Shown here: one piece after another, positions 46,986 through 58,534 of the stretch | Layout of the letters: each line of letters opens with the position of its first letter | Position numbering within the stretch: the first letter of the stretch is position 1 | Origin: Arbacia lixula | Taxonomy: Eukaryota; Echinodermata; Echinoidea; Arbacioida; Arbaciidae | Length of the DNA stretch: 64,000 nucleotides | Direction: 5' to 3' | Assembly: GCA_963669155.1 (NCBI GenBank) | Contig: OZ022584.1 | Coordinates: 17,617,926-17,681,925, forward strand | The notes under the pieces: generated by a model | The model's input: the letters and a program-made list of their open reading frames with translations, nothing else | Told to the model about the DNA's origin: nothing | Database searches by the model: none | Made by a program: the position numbers and the translations under genes

Positions 46986-47339
46986 TAACCCATGTCTATT
47001 GCAGTTGTCACTATGTTTGGAAGTCTACATGAATGGTGCAATTCATGGCTTTGGGTCAACACATTTTATAAGGAAAGGTTCATGTTGGCCATTTTTCTGG
47101 TGAAATATTATAACGGGATGATTAGTAAAAATGAAGAAAAAAAATATATACTATTTGACAAAAGCATAATACACTCATTGGTACATACTTACTACTTAAA
47201 CAGTGATTACAAACGTTTGGTTTTCATCAGAGAATAGTTGGGGGTTATACGTGGACTGTCAGTCTCGTTATAGACTTAACATCAACCTGATGAGTTTTGT
47301 TCAGGAACATGCTCCTGTGTAATTTTATTTGTTATCCCC
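46986..47339. other. Unassigned sequence
   Basis: Nothing recognised. Confidence 0.5.
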
Positions 47340-47383
47340 CATCCCACACACACCCATACTTACACACAAACATCACACACAAA

Positions 47384-47431
<48 letters not shown>

Positions 47432-47453
47432 CGCGCACACACACACACACATA
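47340..47453. repeat. (CA)n microsatellite
   Basis: CA run, pure from about 47391 to 47427. Confidence 0.97.
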
Positions 47454-48683
47454 CACTACCGTCACGTTTATCCTGCTTCGCTGCAGCACATAGTTCAATC
47501 ACCGAATAATATCTCTCTTTCAAATAAACCGAGTACAAAGCTGAAAGTATACTTCTTGACAAATACAAATAGTAATGCATTGTGTCGTATGAGCCATTTA
47601 TCCGCCTCCCTTTATACACTAGCCTCTCGGCTTTCCATTGGTAGCTGAGATGTAGGTGCAGATGGGGCTGATAAAGACGCTTTGTGGTCGTGCCTCTGCC
47701 GGTAACCCATAGTATCTCGACCCATTTTCGAGTGTGAGCTGATGAAAGCAATAAATGTCGCACTGTATAGCGATTGTAACGCGTTCTTCCTGTCAGACGA
47801 CACTGTATTCCCCGCCAAACAAGTGGTTGCATCCCTGCGTGTCCACTCTGCCGTGTGATGCCATTCGCACCCCGTCATGGCTGTCTTTGATACAACGCTT
47901 AGCCCCGCGCGCATCGCATTCAAGCTGCGCGCACGCCCTTCAGGAAATGTAAGAAAATGTGAGGGGAAAAGTGCAAGGAATGGAAACGTGGCCTTATCTC
48001 CTTTTATGGGCCTTCCATCCTGCAGGTTGAGGCGGCGGAAGGAGAGGACAGTTGAAAAAAAGGAGAAAAAGGGACTCTTTGCCATTCTTCGTGATCTACA
48101 TTCGACAAGAGTGTGGTTTACAGCTTTATCGAATTACTTTAATGTTTAGCGGCCTTACAATCGAGTAACGTGAACGGTAGTGGGAATGTACACTCCCCCC
48201 GCTTACAATAGGCATGAGAACAGACAGGTTCATGCATGGAATCTGTTTACATCCGTTTTGAGGTTGTCTAGAGGTTGGTGAATAAACACTGAAATCTGTG
48301 TTTTTATGGCTTAACTGTTGCAAAAGAAATACTTACAAGCTGCATCGTAATCAAATGAAATGTTGTTGAGGGCGCCAATTAAAATGATGTGATGTACAAT
48401 GATATAATTGAGGTCTGAGTAAAACTTCCACAGTATTTACATGAATGAAATAGCACCGCTGCATAGCGTCCGGCTGATCATACTGCAATATAGGGAAACC
48501 GAATATTGCCTAAACATGAATATGTGAAGCGATGGGATGAGAGAGAAAAAATTAATTTTGTGAACACTTCGCAATGACAGCATGGACGGACTTTATTGAA
48601 ATTAAAAACTTCCTGGGTCTGAACTTGGACAGGATCGCACAGAGAAATGTCTGTCATGTTTATAATCACTCTACATTCTGCCA
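47454..48683. other. Unassigned sequence
   Basis: Overlapping frames on both strands at 47612-48149 (up to 166 codons, partly through the CA repeat) show no motif. Confidence 0.5.
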
Positions 48684-48685
48684 CT

Positions 48686-48708
48686 TATTATTATTATTAT
48701 TATTATTT
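48686..48708. repeat. (TTA)n tail of the LINE
   Basis: About seven to eight ATT units; on the minus strand this is the LINE 3' tail. Confidence 0.93.
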
Positions 48709-48769
48709 CGTATGGCATTCTTAATGCCTATTTGACATCGTTTGGGTCGGCATCTTTTTTTTTGTGGCA

Positions 48770-49360
48770 GTACGAGGTCCAGGAGTTAATTGCGTTGTAG
48801 AAGATGAACGGAGAGGTCTGGAGGAAGTACTGGAACGTAAAGAAATGAGATCTGCGAGACACTTAGGGGCTTGCCCATTCAGAATTGTGTATGTGAGGAG
48901 AAGAACTTTATACGGTGATGTATTGGAAGCCAGCGGAGAAAACGCAGGATTGGGGTTATGGACTCCGATTTCCTAGATAGGGAGACGAGTCTTGCGGTAG
49001 AATTCTGTACCCGTTGGAGTTGAAGTAAGTGTGAATGAGGGAGGTTAGAAAATACAGAGTTACAATAATCTATGCGGCAGGAAACGAATGCATGCGTTAA
49101 TTTTGCAGTTATGGGTCGGTCAAGTAATTTCCTAATCTTCCCAATTTTGAACAGTCCAAAAAATGCAGACTCAGAAATGTGCTTAATATACTGCTGCAGA
49201 GTGAGATTTTTGTCAATCAACAAACCAAGATCACGTACCCAATCCCTTTCACTTCAGAGAAACGTTACCAATGACGAGGCCCGGAAATGAATGAGTATTT
49301 CTGAATTTGGAATATAAATGAATCATCTCGAACTTAAGAAACTTAATCAACATCAAGACT
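48770..49360 (-). pseudogene. LINE reverse transcriptase C-terminal remnant
   Basis: This is the coding part of the 48.7-49.4 kb LINE. The longest open stretch (49223-48879) runs from MLIDKNLTLQQ to KFFSSHTQF. Family blocks continue beyond both ends in other frames, showing a frameshift near 49245 and one near 48885. The palm domain with the YxDD catalytic site is not present, so no activity is possible. Confidence 0.9.
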
Positions 49361-51799
49361 TTCTAAAATGTAAGCAAAAACCAGAAATGATGGTGTATCC
49401 TGCGTCATAATAGTTACGACAAATTATTATTTGATTGATGCTTTGGGCTTGTACCACATGAAAGAAGGAGGTATATTAAATGCGGTAAGAAACTTAAGCC
49501 GTTGTTTACGTGCTTAAGAGGAGTGTAAGTCGCGCTAAACGCATCAAGACGAGTAAGCTCATATTACAGGAGGATAGCGGAAGGGGTAGGTGAACGACGG
49601 GTGCAGTCTTTCCATGTGTGTCTAAAAGAGAAACCCTATACCATTAGTGTTCCGTTCCTTAAGGCACTTCGACTGCTGTTTTGAGACCCGCCACTGTATG
49701 AGGAACGCATTTTGACGAGAGATGCAAAACAAAAAATTGTCATGTGTCTCCTCAGATTTCCAGCGTTATTATGTTCTGCTTAGAAGACGTTGCTCGCCCG
49801 AAACGTATATATCGGTTAACCAAGTGAACGAGAAGTTGTTAATGTTTAATGGGTATTTTCCCTTTTCCATAGAAACAAACTCAATTTCGTGTTCGAAATC
49901 GCGTCTCTTACAATTCTTTCTAAACTTGTATTAAATACTCAATTCTACCTTTTATTTTTAAACAAGTAATTGTGAACTCCTAGAGAAAGTTACAAGGTTG
50001 ATACATTTCCCAATCCAACCTTTTCGTTGAACTTGACAGGAGAGCGTTGAATCATTAGTAACGCAACGTATTCTTAAAAACACCTGAATGCTGTTAAGTT
50101 TGAATTAGGCAGCGGACATGAATCGATCAAAAAAGGACGTAAGGAGAGTTTTAGGAGAGTTTATCCTTAATAGGACAATGCCTAAACCCAGTAAAGTGAC
50201 ATTGACAATGGATCGGTCAATCTGCGCATTGTTCTTACGAGCAATTCTTAAAGTTACTGTCTGGGATTTTCACTTAAAAGAACTACGTTCTCACTTAGAG
50301 CACAACTCGTCCCCTTGTCAACAAACTCACAATGCTACCAATTATAAAGACACATTTAATCATTCGTACCCGATGTAAGGAAAATCATCCCATGATGCAC
50401 CGTGCAGCCACATTCGGATGTTGTTCGTAGATAGATAGCTACATCCAGATCGCTTCGGAAGTGATAGTTCGTCCCATCACCCTCACCAACTTTGATTATT
50501 TGCTTTCTATCCTTCTCTACTACTAAATACATTGTACATTGATACGCATCGCACCCCCCCCCCCCCACCCCACCCCCTTTCCAGTAATCCCATTACTTGA
50601 TATAGAAACCACCTTGTACTCCTCTGAGTGTGCCGGGCCTTTCCTGCGAGGAGCCTAGAAGTGAGAAGAAGACGGAACGACAGGTGCGCCTGTGATTGCC
50701 TTTCAACTCTTACTCCGATGCTGATCAATACGACGAACACACGCTCCTTGCAGAAGGGGGTAGGTACAACCCAGCGCCAATCCGGGCAATGTACCCTTTC
50801 AGTTAGCTGGTTGTTTTATTTTACAGTGTAAGTGCCTTTTTACCTGGAATTAATGCTCCACCAATTCAAATCACTCATGTTGCTTTATAATAATAAATTA
50901 TGTGATAGTTGTAGTGATATCTTACTCTTCTTGACACAGCTGGTCATCAGAAAATGCCGCCTCAAAAGAAAAGTACAGGGAGTTGTTTCACTTACCAGTA
51001 TAAGAATTCCCTGTCCTGAATCACGTGGACCAAGATATGTGGTCGTTTCTTTCCATTGAGGATAAGTTTAACTTGTCCTCAAATATTTAATGACACTATC
51101 ATCGAATGAGTATTTATGAAGGATATATTGATACCGACGAACGATTCATTTCTTGTGTTTTGAACTGCGTGCTACAGCGGTCATACGAATATTGGTAAAA
51201 TACCCAGGAGCTCAATAATCCACATCCCAACAGTCTGCTACCTCTCTGGTTATGGACGACGTACTGGCGGGCGAGCAATATCAGTGACACGTGTGATATA
51301 CGTCCTTTTGACTCTGATGCGAAAGCCGGTTGACTCCTTTGCAGATACCAATTGAAACTGTTGGCTGAATGCGGACAGGAATGGGAAAGATATGATTCAA
51401 TTTCGGCACCCTCGACCCGGAAGGTGCGGCACGTTGTTTCTCGCCGACGTTCTTCTCGGCTTGGGTGACACTCTGGCCTTGAACGCTCACTGCTGATATG
51501 TCTATCAGTCTTTATGTCTGCCTGTTTGTTTATCTCTTTGTTTATATTTTCTGTCCCCCTTTTTGATGACCCTGGTTAATTTCAGGTCGTGCCATCCTAT
51601 ATCTAGACATATAGAAGTGCAATCTTTGACTGGAAGATTTAGATGGGTAGAATATGCATGTTCCCCATAGGCCCACCGTGCTTACGAGCGAGTGACAGGA
51701 ACTATTGAAACTAAGTAAGCTTGAAAGTTTTGAAGTAAACAAAATGCACGTAAAGCCATCAATGACAACCTGGTAACGAGGAATGACATCATCATTTAT
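49361..51799. other. Unassigned sequence
   Basis: Poly-C and C-rich sequence at 50553-50580. 50389-50425 resembles 24650-24690. Frames lack motifs. Confidence 0.5.
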
Positions 51800-51956
51800 T
51801 TAACCCCTATATTACCAGGCCTTGATAACCCCATTGACTTGTACTACACATCTTCATGTCAAAGAAAATGAAAGAGTTAATCCTTACATTACCAAACTTT
51901 AATAACCCTATTGATTTACCACACATCTTCATGGCAATGGTTTGAAAAGAGTTTAA
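51800..51956. mobile_element. Two tandem ~77-bp TTAA-bounded units
   Basis: TTAA occurs at 51800, 51877 and 51953, and the segment between each pair is the same diverged unit. Shared blocks are ATTACCA, TTGATAACCC or TAATAACCCTATTGA, and CACATCTTCATG, with a GAGTTTAA or GAGTTAA end. The shared middle TTAA means the units sit head to tail with one copy of the target. Confidence 0.82.
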
Positions 51957-52849
51957 GAAGTATTTTCATCTCCCATAGAGACACGAATGTATCTTGCACT
52001 CATTCGTTGTTGCTATTGTTGGGGTGGTTCTGAATTTATGTAGATTTGAGAGAGTGTAAATAGTGTAATAATTTTTGTAGCAATTAAGAAGTTAACACCC
52101 ATCAAATATCAAACATGCAACAACAAAGACGGCGTTTCAGCAACCCAACTTTATTAAACTACGTGATCTCTCAAGACAAATAAGTAACTGCTGAAACAAA
52201 AGATATGGATAAGTGGTTCGATTTTTAATCCTAGAACTTCACTGACTCTCTTAAAGGCGTGTGACAAAATATCACGTTTACACTTTGTTGCCGGACCGGC
52301 TGTATCAATATCTCACTTCACTTTAAATAAAGAAAATACAAATGTAAGATAGTTAAGTCATTTACATAGGAAAACTCTTCAAAGGAAAATCATTTATGTT
52401 AAATACAAAAAAGTCATATAAGCTCAATTCTTGATTAAGAGATAGGCATGTAAAATGTTTATGACATCCAAAATCCAATCGCTGTATGCTTCCTGCACAA
52501 GGAGACTATTTTGGATAAACGGCAACGCGTCAAAAGTTGACTGGAGAGCTTGCTAAATGTTCGAAAACTCTCACTACGACGTTGTGAAGGTGAACTAGGT
52601 TGATTCAATCCAAGTTAAAATGTGCGAGTGGAAATTCAAAAACTCTTCCGGAGATCGGCGAAACCGGGAAAGATCTCGGCGACAATGAAGATCTCCTGGA
52701 CCCGGTAAATATCTGGAAAGCAATTAAAGGGCGAGATTCTGCTGTGATAAAAGGCAGTTAATGGCTCGAGGTAACAATTAAGGATAAAGGAGTTCATTTC
52801 TCCACTTCAACACTATGACCATAATATCACTGAAGGGTGAAACTACGTC
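51957..52849. other. Unassigned sequence
   Basis: Nothing recognised. Confidence 0.5.
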
Positions 52850-52985
52850 GACAGCACCAGGGAGGTATCGGTTCGAATCCCCATTGAAAACGTCGGGTAT
52901 TGACGGCTCGCATAGCTGTAGGGAGCTACGCCGGTGGTCTCGGGGAGATATTGGCTCGAATCCCCATTAGATATCAGGTGTAGCC
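52850..52985 (+). repeat. tRNA-like segment with two B-box matches
   Basis: GGTTCGAATCC at 52870-52880 is an exact B box, and GGCTCGAATCC at 52953-52963 is a near match. Each is followed by CCATT, 83 bp apart. An A-box-like TAGCTGTAGGG precedes the second. No cloverleaf folds convincingly, so this is a decayed tRNA-derived SINE or a duplicated fragment of one. Confidence 0.45.
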
Positions 52986-55900
52986 AAAAACACACAAATG
53001 TAGTGTAGCTGCCTAAAGACCAGCAACCGGGATGTTACTCTGAATACGTATAACACACAGACCTACGACAACACCCGAATCTTGATTGCTGATTGGTTGT
53101 TCAGCGTAACTAGGAATAACACTTATTACGTAATAATGACAACCGTGACTTCGGGGAAAGTCTTTCTTTAGAAATGACCGGGCGTTGGGAATTAATTTGC
53201 TTTCAACTTACAGGTGGCAGGCCAGTTTGCTTCAGAACTGAGTTTTAAGTACGCAAAAATTAAAAATACATTAGTAATCTACTAATTTTGTACATGAACT
53301 GAGAATTGTCACTACACTATATTGGGTGATCCTAAAACAAGACATCCAGGCTAGTCAGTCATTGGTAACTTTTATATTGAATTTTTTGTCATGGTTTCTG
53401 GAATTGGTTTATAAGCTCCGCGATACAAACATGCATAATTAATCATTAGGTCAAGGGGCCCTAGTTTGAATGGTGTCTTTATATCAGGGAATGTGACCGC
53501 ACAAGTTGTCAATTCTTTCTTCCTGGCAAATATAATAGTAACACTAAAAACACCTGTCCCATATAACCAATACACATTTTTCCAGTAACTCTATAAAAAA
53601 AATCGAAGGATCTTGCCACATCAGATGAAAATATATGTATGTAGACTAAAAACATAATCCATTACTCTGAAGAGTTTTCAATGTATAATAAAACAAAATT
53701 TAGCATAGTTTGCATTTCTTTGAAAGATGATTGAGATTTAGGAATCAGACTAAATATGAAAGAAACTGTTCAGTTAAACGAAACGTTCAAGGAAGAAAGA
53801 AAGCATTGGGAGTTGAGAAACTTGATCGGATTACTGTCAACATTGAGAAAGAGGAACATTCGTCAGTCTCTGAAAATGAGATATGATCTGTACTTGCCCC
53901 AGATAAGAACGTTTGTCATATTACAGATATGTACACAACCGTATAGAATACTGAAAAACATTGACTTTATTTACCGGTATACGTCAAACTGCGCACCGAA
54001 GCCGAGTAGTCAGACGTTTTCAGAACGAATTCATCAGACGCGTTTGTACCCTAGAGAGCGCTATGCAATCGAGTATGAGAGTAGTCGAAGGTAACATTAC
54101 CATGTTTGAATAATTGATTCGATATTCAGCGAACATTTTTGTTGAAGACCATGCAGGTTTAGCGGTATTATGAAGTAAAACTCATCACAGCTTGTTCAGA
54201 CTGTGTTGGGTGTCTGGTCTGATGTGCCACACTTCCCTCCTTTTTGATCATGTTGTTGTAGACTGCTCAGATGTCATGACAGCGTCTCTTCCGCCCCTTT
54301 AACACGACAAGAAAAGCGAGGGAAGAATGTAAAATGAATGGATGTTTCCTTTTTCCCCGACAGAGAAAGTCACCCCATCCTCCCTCAGCCTTGTCTGCGC
54401 GCCAATTTATCGCCGTGACAGCCAGGGGAGTGCCGGTGTCACCTAGATACACGCGAAGCATCACCGACACTTAAAGGCACATGTAAGTCAAGATGCCGAC
54501 TGATTACATTTTGGCGCGCAGACTGGAAACCGATGTTACATTTCGCCTCGGGGAGTGGAACCCGGGATGGCGGGAAAACCGCCGCGAGGAACCGAGGAAA
54601 GTGAGGAGGGACGCCGTATGAACAAGAGGGTTTGTTCATCGGACAACATGGCGAGTTGAAATCATCACGCGAGTCGTATTGTTTTCCTGTAAGAGTTATT
54701 ACCATAACAGTTGAGTGTTTTGCTCCGACTCGTTGTCAGTTATACGGGGTTGAAGGGCCTATGGACATGATGGACGACTATAGCAAATCATAATGTGTTG
54801 GCCACGTCTAAAGGCTTAATTGATTAGTGCCTTTGGTTGTTATCTACATACACATTTATATATACATTAATAAATTACATCACACACTTATGTATTGATT
54901 GGGAGCTATACGAAAACGTGTGTTCTTTGCAATACCGCTTTTAAGAAAAAATCCCGACATTGCGCACTTATATGAAAAAACAAATACAAAATAAAATCAT
55001 GGTTACAGAAAAACCGAATTTGAACTGTATTCATTCACTAACAATTTAAAACAGACTATTAAAGGATTATGGGAGGAGTTATTAGCATATATGCAGTAGC
55101 AATGCAAGATTATACCCAACAAAATATTGTAATTCAAATACGTTTCATCTTTTATAGTGATACATGTATTTGAGAACAAAAAAAAAGAAAGGAGTAAATT
55201 ATATACAGATTACCTGTACTGAACAACACATAATAAAACATTGGTACGGTACCTCGTGTAGAAAGCACTAATTTCGCACTATTAAGCATTGAACCGGAGA
55301 TGAGCTCTCTTGAATTAATTACCAAGCATTATAAAATCATATTCGAATCAATAATGCTATATTTCCCGGTTAATATCAAAGGAAACACTTTCCATGATTC
55401 ACCGTCGGTGTTTTTTTTCTACATGCCAGGGTACGTTTCAAGGCCCGGTATCATCCTAGTAGCATACAAGATTAATATTAACTGAAGGCTTAATATAACA
55501 TTTGTGGATTGGGGGATGGAAAATCCAGCTATAATCCTATCTCCGAAACCTGTTAGAAGCGTTAATTTGTTCACAATTTCTCATGGAATGCTGCCAGAAA
55601 CATCTATTAACACTGACATGACTGAGGGCTACGGTTGGTGTGATTCCTTGTAGAATGTGTACACATTTTGTGATGATCGCAGTAACTATAGTTATAGCAA
55701 TTATAGTTTTAACCGAAATCTTGTCAGGCTTCGAACGCCTTAAAATTCATCACTATTATGCATGGTACAAGGTCATTTCCATTATTCTTTTTTTTAATCG
55801 TACTTTGTGTCGAAAATATATTTTTAAAATTGATATAATGACAATTTCAGATGCATTGATGGTGATAAAAAATAAAGATCTGCTAAGGTCAAGTCGGTCG

Positions 55901-56313
55901 CAATTGTCCCACGCATTTGCTTTAACATATGCATTTTATGCATGCTACAAGCTTACCGGGCGATCCGTACACTAGTTCTTAGTTACACCATGGTCAGAAA
56001 ATCCACGGAATTAAATACTACTGGATTGGACAGGGATTTGTTCCTGAAGCTGAGTGAGATGTATGTACAGACATGTCACGACAAGACTGGCACAACAGTT
56101 GAAGCAGGGACACATGGGGAATGCACTTTTACTACCATCTTATAGTTCAATAGCTTTGTCATAATCTGCATGGTGACCAGTACTCATATCATGCATGTGG
56201 TCAACAATAGTTGATCTTCTGATTTTCACCGTGAATGGTACAATCAAGTCTGAGGTTAACTGAACCAGCATTGATCTGTTCGATTACTACTACAATTTCA
56301 GCTACGAATTGGC
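52986..56313. other. Unassigned sequence
   Basis: Frames at 53756-54094 (112 codons), 54439-54705, 55640-55975 and 55942-56145 lack recognisable motifs or clear splice context. No gene called. Confidence 0.5.
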
Positions 56314-57224
56314 TCAGTCACATGAATGAGATTTACAGAAAATATTACATCATTAACATATTGATCTGTCATTTTCAAAATGGACCCGAAACTGTCGCAT
56401 GAATAAAATGAAACAAAAATGATGTCATTAAAATATGCATCTTTCATTTCGAAGATGGACTCCAACCTGTCGCATTCATTATATCAAACAAAACGACGTC
56501 ATTAAAATATTATTCTTTCATTTTGAAGATGGACTGTCACATGAATTAGATCAAACAATAATGACGTACTTAAAATATTAATCTTTCATTTCCAAGATGG
56601 ACTGTCACATGAATTAGATCAAACAATTGACACATTCATCTTTCATTTCTAAGAAGGACTCCAACCTGTCACATGAATAGGATGAAGCAAAATGACGTCC
56701 TTAAAATATTCATGTTCCATTTCGCAGATGGACTGTCACATGAATTAGATCAAACAATAATGACGTCATTAACATCTTTTATTTCGAAGATGGACTTGAA
56801 CCTGTCACATGAATAACATTAAATAATAATGACATCATTAATATATTCATTTCATCTAGGAGATGGGCTCTAAGATGTCTCATGAATAAGATACAATACT
56901 AACGTCATTAACATATTCATCTTTAATTTCGAAGACGGAATGTCTCATGAAATACATGTAGATCAAACGATAATGACGTCATTAACATATTTATGTTTCA
57001 TTTCGAAGATGAACTCGAACCTGTTACATGAATAAGATCACATGAGATGACGTAATACAAATATTCTTTGTTGACTTCAAAGACGAACTCAGACCTGTCA
57101 CATGAATGAGAACATATTCATCTTTCATATCGAAGATGAACTCTAACCTGTCACATAAACAAGATAGAGCAAAATGACGTCATTAAAATATTCGTCTTTC
57201 ATTTTGAAGATGGACTAGAACCTG
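56314..57224. repeat. Minisatellite of about a dozen 57-85-bp units containing CRE-like TGACGTCA
   Basis: The unit is approximately CTTTCATTTCGAAGATGGAC, an optional CGAACC, TGTCACATGAATAAGATCAA, ACAATAATGACGTCATTAAC, ATATT. Units differ in length mainly by presence or absence of the CGAACC-type block. Exact TGACGTCA occurs at 56761, 56974 and 57175, and one-mismatch forms occur in most other units. TGACGTCA is the classical CREB/ATF palindrome; binding here is not shown. There is no coding frame. Confidence 0.93.
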
Positions 57225-58205
57225 TCCAGCAGATGAGTCAACAGTGGGTAAACTGGGGTGTGATCGATACTGCTATTCCTGCCCGTCAGACCGTCGCGTC
57301 TTGCCACCCCATTGATCTGCTTCATGCCGTCATCATGTTTCAGACAACCTCTTTCATGTCTGGTCGTGGATAGACGTAATGGCCAATTCGTGAGCTTTTA
57401 TCGATACAGCTTGGCTTCATGGACACGAGCAGTTATTCTTAGTGGTCTTTTCTATTATCATTTTTGTTTTTAAGAGCAAAAGATGAAAAGCGGCCGGGGC
57501 CTTTTATTTTCGCTTCCTGCTGAGACCGAACGAGAATTGCAATACGCGCGGTATGACAACAGTGTATTTTATGTCTTACCGGACAATAATGACTAAAAAC
57601 TAATACTCAATGATGTGTATACATGAATGATAGTGGAAGGTAAATATTGGAATACTTACAACATAGCCATACTGCCATTTAGATTATAGCTCCCGCTGAC
57701 AGTCAGAAATCTTTGACGTTATTTTGTTATAACGCTGTCGCTGTGCGAAGGTATCTCAGCGCTTAACAGCTTACCTGCTGTAACATATATTGTAAAGCGA
57801 TTAAAGCAGAACATACTTTGAAAAACATCCGTAAATGCATTTTCAAATTTATTTACATTCCCTTTCTTGGAAGTCCCGGTCACCGATCTCATAATGAGTT
57901 CTATAGGCATAATGTGAGTTTGTGGCAGAGTTGTAGCGGAAGCTGGGCCTTGCAAGTTGATGAAGACTTATTTCGATTATCGGACCAGCAGGCACGCTAC
58001 GAACCCGTGTGCAGCTGAAAACAACGGTCAATATTTGGAAGAGTACACGCTATGGTACTGGGCAGGCGACAGTAGAGAGCGTGGCATCAAAAACAGATCT
58101 TCAAAAGTCGTAATAGTTCTTACATTTAACAGGCTAAGTGCATCGAAAATCATACGGTGCGAGCATAATATTAATTTTATGCTACCCAATGATAATTTCT
58201 TCCAT
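57225..58205. other. Unassigned sequence
   Basis: Nothing recognised. Confidence 0.5.
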
Positions 58206-58534
58206 TTGTATTCATACATTACATATAATTGAATACCGTGTGTATGATTTCATGGACGATAATTTCACGACAAGGGTAAAGTAGTATCCCGCGCCCTGTT
58301 GACACATGGTAATTTGATCTCCACGTATTCATACTTTAAATGTCATTGAATATCGTGAATATAACTTAATGGATGATAATTTCCCGACGACGGTAAAGAG
58401 GCAGCCCGCACCATGTCGACACATGATAATTCGTTCTACTCGTATTTATATCATTAAGTACCGTGAGTATGATTTAATGGATGATAATTTCATGACGATT
58501 GTAAAGAAGTGGCCCGCACCATGTTGACACAAGT
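58206..58534. repeat. Three-unit minisatellite, period ~110-117 bp
   Basis: GAATACCGTG recurs at 58231, 58348 and 58456 (last two diverged), each followed by ATGGATGATAATTTC, ACGA, GTAAAG, CCCGC-CC and TGTTGACACA. Confidence 0.9.

Larger units (their letters stand above)
48684..49360 (-). mobile_element. CR1/L2-like LINE, 3' fragment
   Basis: On the minus strand the sequence encodes the C-terminal third of a non-LTR reverse transcriptase. In order: FEMIHLYSKFR; then, after a frameshift, ERDWVRDLGLLIDKNLTLQQ; YIKHISESAFF; LFKIGKIRKLLDRPITAKL; HAFVSCRIDYCNSVFSNLP; LQRVQNSTARLV; ITPILRFLRWLPIHHRIKF; and after another frameshift LNGQAPKCLADLI and PRTATK. These are the conserved blocks of CR1/L2-type elements. 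The element ends in (AAT)n on the minus strand (48686-48708), a typical short-repeat tail. It is 5'-truncated and has at least two frameshifts, so it is inactive. Confidence 0.93.

Noticed and set aside
47332-47832. 166-codon minus-strand frame
   Set aside because: Its C-terminal part is a translated CA repeat, and the remainder has no motif or splice context.
55640-55975. 111-codon frame with a hydrophobic N-terminal stretch
   Set aside because: AT-rich region; the hydrophobic run comes from GTAACTATAG-like repeats; no family resemblance.
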